From NCBI GenBank assembly GCA_964058845.1, contig CAXKVR010000608.1, positions 1-14,939 of the forward strand: 14,939 nucleotides of DNA, read 5' to 3'. The DNA is from Carex sylvatica. Its lineage: Eukaryota; Streptophyta; Magnoliopsida; Poales; Cyperaceae. The position numbers and the translations under genes are program-made. The notes beneath the pieces were generated by a model. The model worked only from the letters and a program-made list of their open reading frames with translations. It searched no databases and had not been told where the DNA came from. Shown in pieces: positions 7,150 to 14,939 of the stretch (its first letter is position 1; every line of letters starts with the position of its first letter).

Positions 7150-8460
7150 ATGGATCAGATAGAAGCTCATAATTAGGTAACATTCATAACAATGTCTCTC
7201 ATTTATTTTTCTGATCATTGCATCAGATTAGTGCACAGATCATAGAATAATGTTCCCCTTTTCTTTTTCTAGGAGGAAGGGGGTTGTGGGGCTGTTGTCA
7301 GACTGTCAGTGGTCCAATTTTGGGACCTAAAATCTTGATAATAGCCCCATAGGATCAAGAAAAAGAACACCAGCAAGGCAAATGCATGTGCTTAGATAAC
7401 CAATAGATGGGCCATTTAGGTTGGTAGGATGTAAGATAGGGGGCTTAGAAATTTATCTGGTTGCATTTATCTATAATCTATCCATCATCCTATTTAATAT
7501 CATTATTAGAAGTTCATGCATGCATGGCTGCATAGAAAACAAGAAAATGCATGCTAATCCAAAACTATCAAGGCCTGTTGGTAAGGGTTATATATGCTCA
7601 CTCAAAGGAGTATATATCTTGGCTGCATTAATTAATTAGAAAAGACTGTAAAGAAAACAAACTGCTTGAATAATGACATACATAACCGTGTTATGAAACT
7701 ATAGGCATCTCTAGGAGTTCCTTTACTGTAGTTTTTGTGGGATGCATCTGCAGACAAGACATTATCTTGTTCCTATTGTTTTTATATATATACTGTTATT
7801 GGTAGCAGTCGTTATCCTGTCAAATCTCAAACACATGCATGACCTACTAATGAAAGGAATGAAGAGAAGCATGTAGTAATATTGTAAGCCAAAAAATTAA
7901 GAGATGACTTTGTCTTCATGGGAAAGAGAGGGGCAGCCGAGCAGGTGCATGTGGTTGGGTCGACAAGAGACATTCAAATAAGGAGACCATATTATCTATC
8001 TGAAACCTCTGTGTGTGTGTGCACGTTCGTTCTATATTTACATCGGTAGGATGTAGGAGCTGACCCAACGAAGCAAGTTAACTCGATTAACTGAAACTGA
8101 AACCAACTTCTAGAAGCTAGATTATTCAAAATGCTTAACAAATATGGAGAACAAAACGCCTGGAAACTTGCTTTCTTTATCCTTTTATTTTCTTCCTTTT
8201 CTCTCTGAGCGGTTTGGCTAGTTTACTAGAAACTAAATCCCAATTGACCTAACCAAAAGGAAATTCTTTCAGTTGGTACGTACCTGGTACCTGATCACCA
8301 AAAGAAAGAGAAAAAGAGGTACTATGCTCTGGGTCCCAGATTGTCCAAGGATCTGAGCAATAAAATAAGAAAAAAACCATAAGAAAGAACAAGATGGAAA
8401 ACGAAGCAATTGGGATCATTTCACCAGGGAGCCGATATATTGTAGGTGTATTGGCATTAC
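7150..8460. other. Intergenic, no gene recognised
   Basis: No conserved protein, tRNA or known miRNA was recognised on either strand. The longest frame (7421-7639, plus) lacks any family resemblance and has no plausible splice context. A short (TG)n run lies near 8010. Confidence 0.5.
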
Positions 8461-8510
8461 ATAAATAATAAACTATATTTCAAAGCCCGCGAATATAAGA
8501 TGTGTTAATA

Positions 8511-8530
8511 GGCCCAAAGTGTACTGGGCC
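8511..8530. promoter_or_regulatory. Palindromic pair of TGGGCC (site II-like) boxes
   Basis: GGCCCA (8511-8516) and TGGGCC (8525-8530) face each other across 8 bases. TGGGCC/T boxes are known TCP-factor sites in plant housekeeping promoters. A TATA-like AAATATATAGG follows at about 8585. No gene start was found next to it, so function is only a suggestion. Confidence 0.3.
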
Positions 8531-8699
8531 TCTTTATGCTCATTTGGAACTTTAAATTCGAACACTGCCACTACCAGGCCGGAAAAATATATAGGCCTAA
8601 TGGCTATTGCAAAATGGCATTTTAATGTTAAAAAAATGTACACAGAAAGCTAAAATGCACTCAATTTAGTTATTTGATGGTACACTGGTCAAAGAAGAA

Positions 8700-9086
8700 C
8701 ACAAAATAAATCTAAGCTTCATCATCACTGGGACTTAACTCAGGCAATTTACTAAGGCTCCTGTTGGATACGTCAGTAGAAAACATGAAACATGTACCAG
8801 ATCATACCACAAATCATATTTGATAGAAATCACAGCTAATTGCACAAGAAGTGATGAGGCGTTGCTTTTAAAAGAGGAAGAAAACATGGTTCTATCAACC
8901 AAGTCCTCGTTACACTATATAACTAGATGAAAGTCTTATAAAAAAAATGGTTCCATTGTAGGAATCGCAAGCTCCTAACAAACTACATCCATCTGAGATT
9001 TAGAAAAATGATGTGAGATTAGACCATTTGTAAGTTGCTGATTGGTCGAAGTGAGTTACCTGACCTCTGCTTCCTTCGCAAGAACA
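8700..9086 (-). other. Probable 3' UTR of the CFAP20 gene
   Basis: This lies directly downstream of the proposed TAG stop on the minus strand. No clear AATAAA was seen in the first few hundred bases, so the transcript end is not placed. Nothing else was recognised here. Confidence 0.35.
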
Positions 9087-9095
9087 CTATGCTTT
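9087..9095 (-). CDS. CFAP20: CFAP20 terminal exon coding part (two codons and stop)
   Basis: The acceptor CTAATTTTCAG is followed by AAA GCA TAG, giving a C-terminus ...LPVQKA. This agrees with family members, which end a few residues after the LP(V/I)Q block. The choice rests on a good acceptor and on length. Another short exon elsewhere in the 616-bp intron or beyond is possible. Confidence 0.65.
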   Translation of the reverse strand, partial: KA

Positions 9096-11974
9096 CTGAA
9101 AATTAGTAGGGAGAAATAACCATGAGTAATATATGAGGATCTTTTTAAACTGAAGTCATGTTGGGTAAAGCATGGGGATACCCCACAAACCCATATTAAA
9201 AATTCTACTCTTATTCTCTCCATGTCTCCATGAAAGAAAGAAAGTAGAGCTTGTTAAAGCATTTTATGAAAGATAGGAAAGGGAAGGTACTTGGCTGTTT
9301 CCCATGTGTTAGGATAAGCCAATAGATTTATTATTTTATATGATAACTGACCTTGTTATGTACTTTCAAGGGCAAAAATGAAAATTTCCGTGGTCATTAC
9401 TCCCTATAAGGGTTATGCAACCCAATTTCATGGTTATTCTAACAATAAAAAAATATCATGCATATGAAAATAACAGGAAACATCAGTCTTGTAACCCTCC
9501 ATTACCATGACATTAAAAGATGCACAACATACTAGTGCATCATCTAATCTTGAGAAACTAGAAGATGATGGGGTGATATTTGCTATGTTTAGTGGAACAG
9601 ATGAAATATTTCTTGGTTTGTTGGGGTATTAATGGAACTTGTAAAGTTTTGTAGGGCACATGTGTAATTTACTGATAAAAAACAATTTAGTGGACTGGTA
9701 TAAAAACTGACTTGAACAGGAAGGTAGAGCTTGAATTCCGGAGGAAGCTCCTCATCTGAATAGAGTCGATCTGAAAAGTATATTCTTCTCAGCCGGCAAT
9801 TTGCATGCACCTGGTACAGTTGATCATATATGCGTCAATATGAAACCTTAATTGCAAAATTTGTAGATTGTGTCTTAATTTGGTTAAATATTAGCATTAG
9901 TGGCAAGTTGGGTACTTCCTAACACACTTGTACACAATTTGGTTAATTTGGCTATTCTGGTGCTGCAGTAGTACATTGACTTATGTAAATGGCATTTCCA
10001 ATTAATTCTGGAGCATTGTTTCCCACCAATAATGGCATGCTTTGTCAAGTGTTACCCGAAGTTCAGTTGTCACACTATAAATTTGTTCTTTATAGTTCAA
10101 AAGCTGGTGCATAACAGTGATGGTTTCTATTCGATAAAATGATTTATAGGGCATGCATGACAGTGATATCCTCCTCCAAATTTGTTCGTCGATGGTTTCT
10201 TCTTGAGAGGCACAAATAAATATTAAAATATTTGCAGGGTTATGCAAGAAAGTATTCCTTGAATCTGACCAAAATTTTCAGTACCATCATGCTTGCTGGT
10301 GTTATTTAGAAACAATACATTAGTATAATATCTAGGGGTTCAATATGGGGTGACAAACCTGGACACGGAGTGTCTCAACATAGTTGGTGCCATAAGCACG
10401 CCTGGTTAGATCAGATAGGTTCAGCTGTATATTGTTCCACCCATCCTCCATCTTCAGAGGCATTGTGCAGATGAACGGTTTCACTCTCGTCACGCTCTGT
10501 GCCAAAACCAAGATATTAATATTTAATTCATTTTGTGTGAAGAGTGGATTTTCTTAAAATATTAAATAATTAGTTATATTAGAATAAATCTCCAAAAACT
10601 AACTGGGTGTTATTAGATATAAATCGAGTATAAACTTTAATTTTATAGGCTTCTCTACAAAGGAACCAACAGAACATTGCTTGAATCCATTCTTATTATT
10701 TGTCCCATTTCTTCAAAGTTAACCATACAAAACATCTAAATGTTCAATGCAATATTCTATTAAATTATTTCTTGCTCGTATAAACAGGAACACCTTTTTA
10801 ATTAAAACAGAAAGGAAGCCATAGAATAACCTACTTGGAAATTGGATGCCCTAAATCGCCTCCTTACATTCCTGTCATCCAACACCTGAACCTCAAATGT
10901 GAAATACTGGCTCAAATTCTTCACAATCAGTACCAGAAAAGGGAGCTTTATGCCTAGAGTAGCAGTGGGGTCCGCTGGGCAGGTGATATAAGTTGACTGT
11001 AAATTTGCGCCAAGTATTTCAAGCACATTTGATTGAATATCGTCATCTTGTAGTCTCTTGACATGCCCCTCAGAGACTGCCAGTATATAAAATGCAATAT
11101 CATTCACAAAATAGTAACTTGATACAAATTACATCTTTTAAAAAAAATCCTTTCTTGTATTTCCTGGGGCCTTCTCTTGCCGAATATGAATTGTGGATGA
11201 GCGATTATAAGATAAAATATACACAGACTAATTCCAAATCTGTACCGAAACTTGTGTTTCAGTTTGAGTTTAGTCAAGAAAAAATGCCAACTGACATAAC
11301 TACCTTAAAATATGATTTGCAAAAGAAACTTTCTGTTCCTCAAACCATCATACTGTACAAAAATTGGGTTTTAGGAGGTCACCAAACTTATCCAGTATCA
11401 CAAAAAAATTAGGTCATATCAACTTTTTTCTTTAAATTAGGGGCAGGAAAATGAACAGTGAGAAACGGCGTATCAACTTATAACATGGCATATAAAACTA
11501 CGGCCATTCAAATTTTAAGAATTGATGGAAATTTCAATACCTTCTTTATCCCAAATCTGAAGAGGTTTGCTCCTGGTCGAATGAACAAATCACAAAGTTC
11601 AATGCCGGGTAATTTGCATTTGTTGGAAATTATGTTAGACTAATAATATTTCATGTGTACCCATACAAAACATTTAATATACCATATGAAGTCAGCAATG
11701 TCATAATTGTCCCTCAAAGCATAGTAAATATCAAGTACTGTTTTGGCGTTGTTTTCTTTCCTTATGACCTAAAAAAGGTACCCATTTATAGTTGCCTTCT
11801 TACAACTCTATACATAACAAAGATAGAGATTATACATGATATATCTATGTTTAGTGTTTTTAGGGGTACAGGCATGAAAATTCATTATTTGTTAAAATTA
11901 AGAGGCTAAGATAAAACGTACCCGAGACTGTAAAGAATTGATAGAAATCCGGACTGGAATGTATTCTTGAACAT
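9087..11974 (-). CDS. CFAP20: CFAP20/BUG22 family protein, six coding exons, complete
   Basis: The coding sequence joins 11974-11922, 11572-11541, 11076-10835, 10496-10359, 9810-9712 and 9095-9087. It is 573 nt and encodes 190 residues; the human homologue has about 193. Every junction is GT-AG and keeps frame. Recognisable blocks in order are [18 protein letters not shown] (1-18), [10 protein letters not shown] (19-28), GHVKR and [11 protein letters not shown] (about 32-49), YITCPADP and [31 protein letters not shown] (ending at 109), [31 protein letters not shown], and [18 protein letters not shown] with [12 protein letters not shown] near the end. In ciliates, algae and animals the family is a ciliary doublet-microtubule inner protein. 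It also has nuclear roles, and it persists in land plants without cilia, where its job is unclear. No frame breaks were seen. The start is the family's canonical MFKNTFQSG. Confidence 0.95.
9712..9810 (-). CDS. CFAP20: CFAP20 coding exon 5
   Basis: The exon encodes [18 protein letters not shown] to [12 protein letters not shown] (33 residues). The acceptor is TACCAG and the donor is TTCAA|GTCAGT. If the donor were skipped, the frame would continue 40 residues with no family likeness to a stop at 9589, which would be an intron-retention product. Confidence 0.9.
10359..10496 (-). CDS. CFAP20: CFAP20 coding exon 4
   Basis: This 138-nt exon encodes 46 residues, from [13 protein letters not shown] to YVETLRVQ. 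The acceptor is GGCACAG and the donor is CCAG|GTTTGT. It carries the [19 protein letters not shown] block. Confidence 0.95.
10835..11076 (-). CDS. CFAP20: CFAP20 coding exon 3
   Basis: This 242-nt exon is the conserved core, from SEGHVKR to [10 protein letters not shown]. The acceptor is CTGGCAG and the donor is CCAA|GTAGGT. Confidence 0.95.
11541..11572 (-). CDS. CFAP20: CFAP20 coding exon 2 (32-nt small exon)
   Basis: The acceptor is GACCAG and the donor is GAAG|GTATTG. The exon completes Gly18, encodes [10 protein letters not shown], and gives the first base of the next Val codon. This segment is strongly conserved in the family, and exons 1 and 3 join in frame only through it. At 32 nt it is easily missed by gene finders. 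Confidence 0.92.
11922..11974 (-). CDS. CFAP20: CFAP20 coding exon 1
   Basis: The exon encodes the first 17 residues plus two bases of Gly18. The donor reads CTCGG|GTACGT. ATG at 11974 is preceded by only 8 bases of exon, after a leader-intron acceptor ATTGCAG. Confidence 0.93.
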
Positions 11975-12310
11975 TTATCAAGCTGCAATATTTGCAAAAA
12001 TTTCCAAGTCAAAGATTGCTAAAATATAAGTAACCAAGTAAAATAACTTTTGTATTGTACCAGATTACCAGTCAGGATGCACTAAAATAATTTACCAGAA
12101 TCCTACAACAATTTGGTGAGAAACCCTAATAATATCAACCAGCAAGGATACTAAAACTTGGATACCTAAATCATAACCCTAAATCAGAGACAGAGCGAAA
12201 ATTAGCCATGCTTTAGGCAAAAAAATGGTTGAATCGGAAGAAACTCACATCAGAGTTACGACGATTTGATTTTTCAACCGATTCGATCCCGCAAAGGTAA
12301 ATTCGATCAA
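11975..12310 (-). promoter_or_regulatory. 5' leader exon and intron of the CFAP20 gene, telo-box-like motifs
   Basis: A leader exon ending at 12249 (GAT|GTGAGT) joins an acceptor ATTGCAG at 11985-11983, placing a 266-bp intron just upstream of the ATG. The intron contains AAACCCTAAT (12121-12130, plus strand) and AACCCTAAA (12175-12183), which match the telo-box AAACCCTA seen in plant housekeeping leaders. The upstream edge of the transcript is not resolved, and no TATA box was identified with confidence. Confidence 0.55.
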
Positions 12311-12578
12311 TTGGGTTGGAACTTGGAATAGATATTGGAGATAGATAGCTTCGAAGCATGCACCGTTAATAACGAATTCACATCCCCTCAGGTTACCGAA
12401 CTGAGTACAATTGAATCAGACGGTCCAAAATTGTTCTATTTAACTTGTCACGAATCTCAAAGCAAAATAATTATGCCTCGCTCTGTCATCCCGAATCCCG
12501 ACCGGATGAGAGTAAATCTTAGCCGTCCGTTTCAATTGTGTTGAGTCAGGTACCTGGGAGGATTCGGATCCGTTAATT
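12311..12578. other. Putative CFAP20 promoter region, unannotated
   Basis: This is relatively GC-balanced sequence upstream of the minus-strand gene. A plus-strand frame (12335-12544) here shows no family resemblance and is taken as chance. Confidence 0.4.
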
Positions 12579-13136
12579 GCCTCAAAAATCTAGAAAGTAC
12601 GTATTTATCCCCTCAAAATTTCATAATATCAATTTAACTCTCTAAATTTTATAAACTCACAACTTTACTTAATTTTGTTTTTCTGTTCAAATTCATTGTA
12701 AATTTATAGAGTATTTATTTGATGTTTTATTATAAAAAAAAAAAGATTGTAGCATGTTTAAGAAAAATGTTTTGTCATCTATGACAGATCTGTAAGAAGT
12801 AAAAACAAATGATTCATTTTCTTATTTGTGACGTTCACACAAGTGTATGCCTAAATATCATCATGCATATGTCATAAGTAGAGAAATGAATAATTTGTCT
12901 CAAAAACTGATAAACTAGAAGACTTAATATTTTTCTACACGGTCTATATATTTTTTATTTTTTAATAAAAAATAAAATAAAAATATTATAAATTTAAAAT
13001 GAGTTTTAATATAAAAAAAGACAATAAATTACATATACTTGTGAGTTTTTAAAATTTAGAGCGGTCAATATGATATTATGAATTTTTAGTGGTACATAAT
13101 TTTGTGGTTTTTGAGGGGTATACATGAATTTTAGGC
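12579..13136. mobile_element. Decayed inverted-repeat element
   Basis: The left arm (GCCTCAAAAATC at 12579, then CCCCTCAAAATTTCATAATATC near 12609 and CTCTAAATTTTATAAACTCAC near 12640) is the diverged inverse of the right arm (GTGAGTTTTTAAAATTTAGAG near 13041, GATATTATGAATTTTTAG near 13072, TTGAGGGG at 13111, ending TTAGGC at 13136). The central part is AT-rich and non-coding. No target duplication was found, so superfamily and exact ends are open. Confidence 0.55.
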
Positions 13137-13482
13137 GGTGGAATATTTTAATAATTTAAGTTAATAAAGGAATATTAAAAAATATGTATAGACAAGATAA
13201 ATGTGAAAAAAATTCTGAATGTCTGATAAATGCAAAAACATCCCTACACATATAAGCTGTGTTAAATAACAATAAAATGGCAAAACATTCCTAACAAGAT
13301 ATATTGGTCTTGGCGACCTTGATCTCGTGCTATATTGCTATAGTGATGATGTCTTGGCCACTTGCTTTGTTTCTTTCCTCTCTCTTGTAAATAAATAATC
13401 CTAATTGTTAACTTAAGACTAAGGAAAAAAATATAAGAAACAAGTAGTACTTAAATAATTTATTTAACTTGTCATGCAGATC
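13137..13482. other. Intergenic, nothing recognised
   Basis: AT-rich sequence without frames or element ends. Confidence 0.5.
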
Positions 13483-13861
13483 GGTGGCGGAGGCAGCGGA
13501 GGCAAATATTCAGTGAATGGGGATCAAAATGTTAACTACATACAAAAAAAAAAAGTTTCAATGTAACATGTGATCTGTCTTTAGTGTTCTAAGTGGAATT
13601 TGAAAGAAAGAGAGACAATATCACATGTGAGTAATTCTTTTGACTAAAAAAAATTAAAATGCTAGAAGTCTCCAATCAATTGATCCAAAAATTATAGAGG
13701 TCATTCATATAAATTTTTTATAAAAATATGGAGGTCAATTCTATAATACTTGTAGCATTTTACTATAAATTATATAACAAAATTGTACTTCATAATTAGT
13801 TTTTGAAAAAAAAAAATAGGAGTCAATTGACCTCCATTATATCCATATGCCTCCGCATCTG
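13483..13861. mobile_element. hAT-like remnant with GGCGGAGGC ends
   Basis: The left end GGTGGCGGAGGCAGCGGAGG and the right end GCCTCCGCATCTG are inverted. The interior has the repeated GGAGGTCAATT and GGAGTCAATTGACCTCC blocks. Flanks ATGCAGATC (13474-13482) and ATGCAGGTC (13862-13870) match at 8 of 9 bases. Plant hAT-derived elements with CAGTGGCGGAGCC-type ends followed by GGGTCA/TGACCC blocks are common, and this looks like a worn copy. Confidence 0.45.
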
Positions 13862-14182
13862 ATGCAGGTCATGACGCCATTGTATTTATTGAAAAAGAGA
13901 CATGGCAATGCAGAGCATACAAAGCAAAAGGCTGGAAAAGAGACCACAATCCACAATGAGCATAGCTGAAGCCTCGTCAGCAATCATGGGAGGTCGTACA
14001 TTCAAGGCAGTATTTGGAAACGGAAAAAATGAGCAATGCACTCTTACATTCAAGACATCAAGCAGTGGTGGGAGGTAGTCCAAATCAGGCACCAAAAGAA
14101 ACCACTTTTTTTTTTTTTTTTAAATTTGGTCTTGGCATCTCTAGCAAATAAGGAGAGATGGCAATGCAGAGCAACACACAAG
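13862..14182. repeat. Region with a 16-bp direct repeat (ATGGCAATGCAGAGCA)
   Basis: ATGGCAATGCAGAGCA occurs at 13902-13917 and 14158-14173, 256 bp apart. TACATTCAAG also occurs twice (near 13995 and 14045). A minus-strand frame of 69 codons lies between the copies but resembles no family known to me. An oligo-T run is at 14107-14120. Confidence 0.5.
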
Positions 14183-14747
14183 CCCGGGAAGGGAAATTTC
14201 TTATAAAACGTAAATAAAATTAAAAAAAAGGTTCATTACTTTCCAAATTACAAAAACCATCGAAATCGAGAAAAAATTTCGGTTACCTCATGGGGTTCGT
14301 TTAATCCCTTGCCACTCTATTACATCCTGGGCCACAGAAATTTCACATTTTAGTGGCAATTTTTATTTTATTTTACTCAAAGTTCTAAATAACTAACTAT
14401 AACTATGCAATAGCTGCGCTATAGCTTTTTTTGACCTCAAAAACTATAACGCTATTAACTACTTTTCTTTTATAATAATTCTAAATAGCTAGCCATGATT
14501 ACGCTATAGCGCTATAATCGCTATTTAGAACCTTGATTTTACTTCATGTAATCGAAAATTTATTCGGTTATCCCTTTTTCTTTGATTTTTTTTAGGGGTT
14601 GTATAGCTGTTTGTACAAGGTAATCTCACAAGGTAACCGAAATTTTTTCTCAGTTTTGATGGTTTATATAATTTGTAGAGTAATCAACCAGTCTATTGAT
14701 TTTTTTTTATTTACGTTTTATAAAAAATAAAAAAAAATTCCCCCGAG
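14183..14747. mobile_element. Foldback element with long diverged arms (CCCGGGAA/CTCGGGGGAA tips)
   Basis: The left arm (14183-about 14290) and right arm (about 14630-14747) are inverse. Exact blocks include TTATAAAACGTAAATAAAA (14201-14219, inverse at 14705-14723) and a 21-base block ending TTTCGGTTACCT (14268-14288, inverse at 14631-14651). The flanks share only AAG, so no convincing target duplication is seen. The interior is non-coding and has been interrupted by a later hAT MITE. Confidence 0.65.
14378..14535. mobile_element. Nested hAT MITE with 8-bp target duplication
   Basis: A 158-bp element starts CAAAGTTCTAAATA and ends TATTTAGAACCTTG (inverse CAAGGTTCTAAATA). It is flanked by perfect copies of ATTTTACT (14370-14377 and 14536-14543). 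The 8-bp duplication and CA(R)RGTTCTAAATAGCG-like ends are typical of hAT elements. The interior is rich in TATAGCGCTATA-like palindromes. It lies inside the foldback element at 14183-14747, so it inserted later. Confidence 0.85.
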
Positions 14748-14837
14748 AAGCAATGGATAGATTGCCCGGCACAGATAAACCAGCCACAGATCCAACCTCA
14801 AAATAGGAGAACGCTATTGCTGTAGTTTTAGAGTGTC

Positions 14838-14939
14838 ACAGGAGCGGAGTCAGACTTTCAGACTATAGGAGTCAGGTGAAAATAGGAGTCAAATATATAC
14901 AAAATTTATGCTACGAATGGGAGTCAAACATACATTGCC
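14838..14939. mobile_element. Start of a hAT-like element (cut by window edge)
   Basis: CACAGGAGCGGAGTCAGAC is followed by repeated GGAGTCA units (near 14868, 14885 and 14921). It resembles the GGCGGAG-ended remnant at 13483-13861. Only the left end is present, so the assignment is tentative. Confidence 0.35.

Noticed and set aside
7421..7639. 72-codon plus-strand frame
   Set aside because: No recognisable family. Many in-frame rare features and TATA-like runs suggest chance.
8320..8360. CTGGGTCCCAGATTG as a miRNA or IR candidate
   Set aside because: The palindrome is only about 8 bp and no longer foldback or known miRNA sequence was found.
11092..11412. 106-codon plus-strand reading frame
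   Set aside because: It lies across CFAP20 intron 2 and the edge of exon 3 on the opposite strand, has no family resemblance, and is AT-driven.
12335..12544. 69-codon plus-strand frame
   Set aside because: It lies in the promoter/leader region of a minus-strand gene and shows no conserved motif.
13886..14095. 69-codon minus-strand frame
   Set aside because: Its composition is less AT-biased than its surroundings, but I recognise no domain, splice context or homologue. It may be chance or an unidentifiable fragment.

Overview
This is AT-rich plant nuclear DNA. The evidence is one intron-containing housekeeping gene with plant-style splice sites, telo-box-like motifs in its 5' leader intron, and a dense cover of short non-autonomous DNA transposons. 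The species cannot be fixed from the window. A flowering plant is the best guess.

Positions 1-6733 are a cluster of fourteen foldback (MITE-like) elements. Intact ones are about 370-430 bp. Most lie end to end and are separated by (TA)n or (TC)n/(TA)n tracts. Each reads as two long inverted arms around a short centre, and none codes for protein. There are two interior types. Type I has an arm containing GGAGACCAAATTT (elements 1, 2, 4, 6-10, 12-14; in element 1 only the tip is inside the window, so its type rests on near-identity with element 2). Type II has an arm containing GTCAAGCGGTCAAA (elements 3, 5, 11). All arms share a subterminal block close to ATCTAAACCGTT. The outer 30-60 bp differ from group to group, and most tips carry two or three copies of a short group-specific word, usually forward, reverse, forward. 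Tip sequences are shared across the two interior types, which points to module exchange. Element 9 lies outside a microsatellite and has a near-perfect 9-bp target duplication, which favours a Mutator-like origin.

Positions 6734-8700 hold no recognisable gene. They contain a poly-A-tailed segment flanked by short direct repeats (a possible retroposed copy) and a palindromic pair of TGGGCC boxes.

Positions 9087-11974 on the minus strand encode a complete 190-residue CFAP20/BUG22 family protein in six coding exons, one of 32 nt and a last one holding only two codons and the stop. A 5' leader exon and intron lie above the start codon, up to about 12300.

Positions 12550-14939 are intergenic with several decayed elements: an inverted-repeat element (about 12579-13136), a hAT-like remnant (about 13483-13861), a foldback element (about 14183-14747) with a 158-bp hAT MITE nested in it and flanked by a perfect 8-bp duplication, and the start of another hAT-like element at the right edge.
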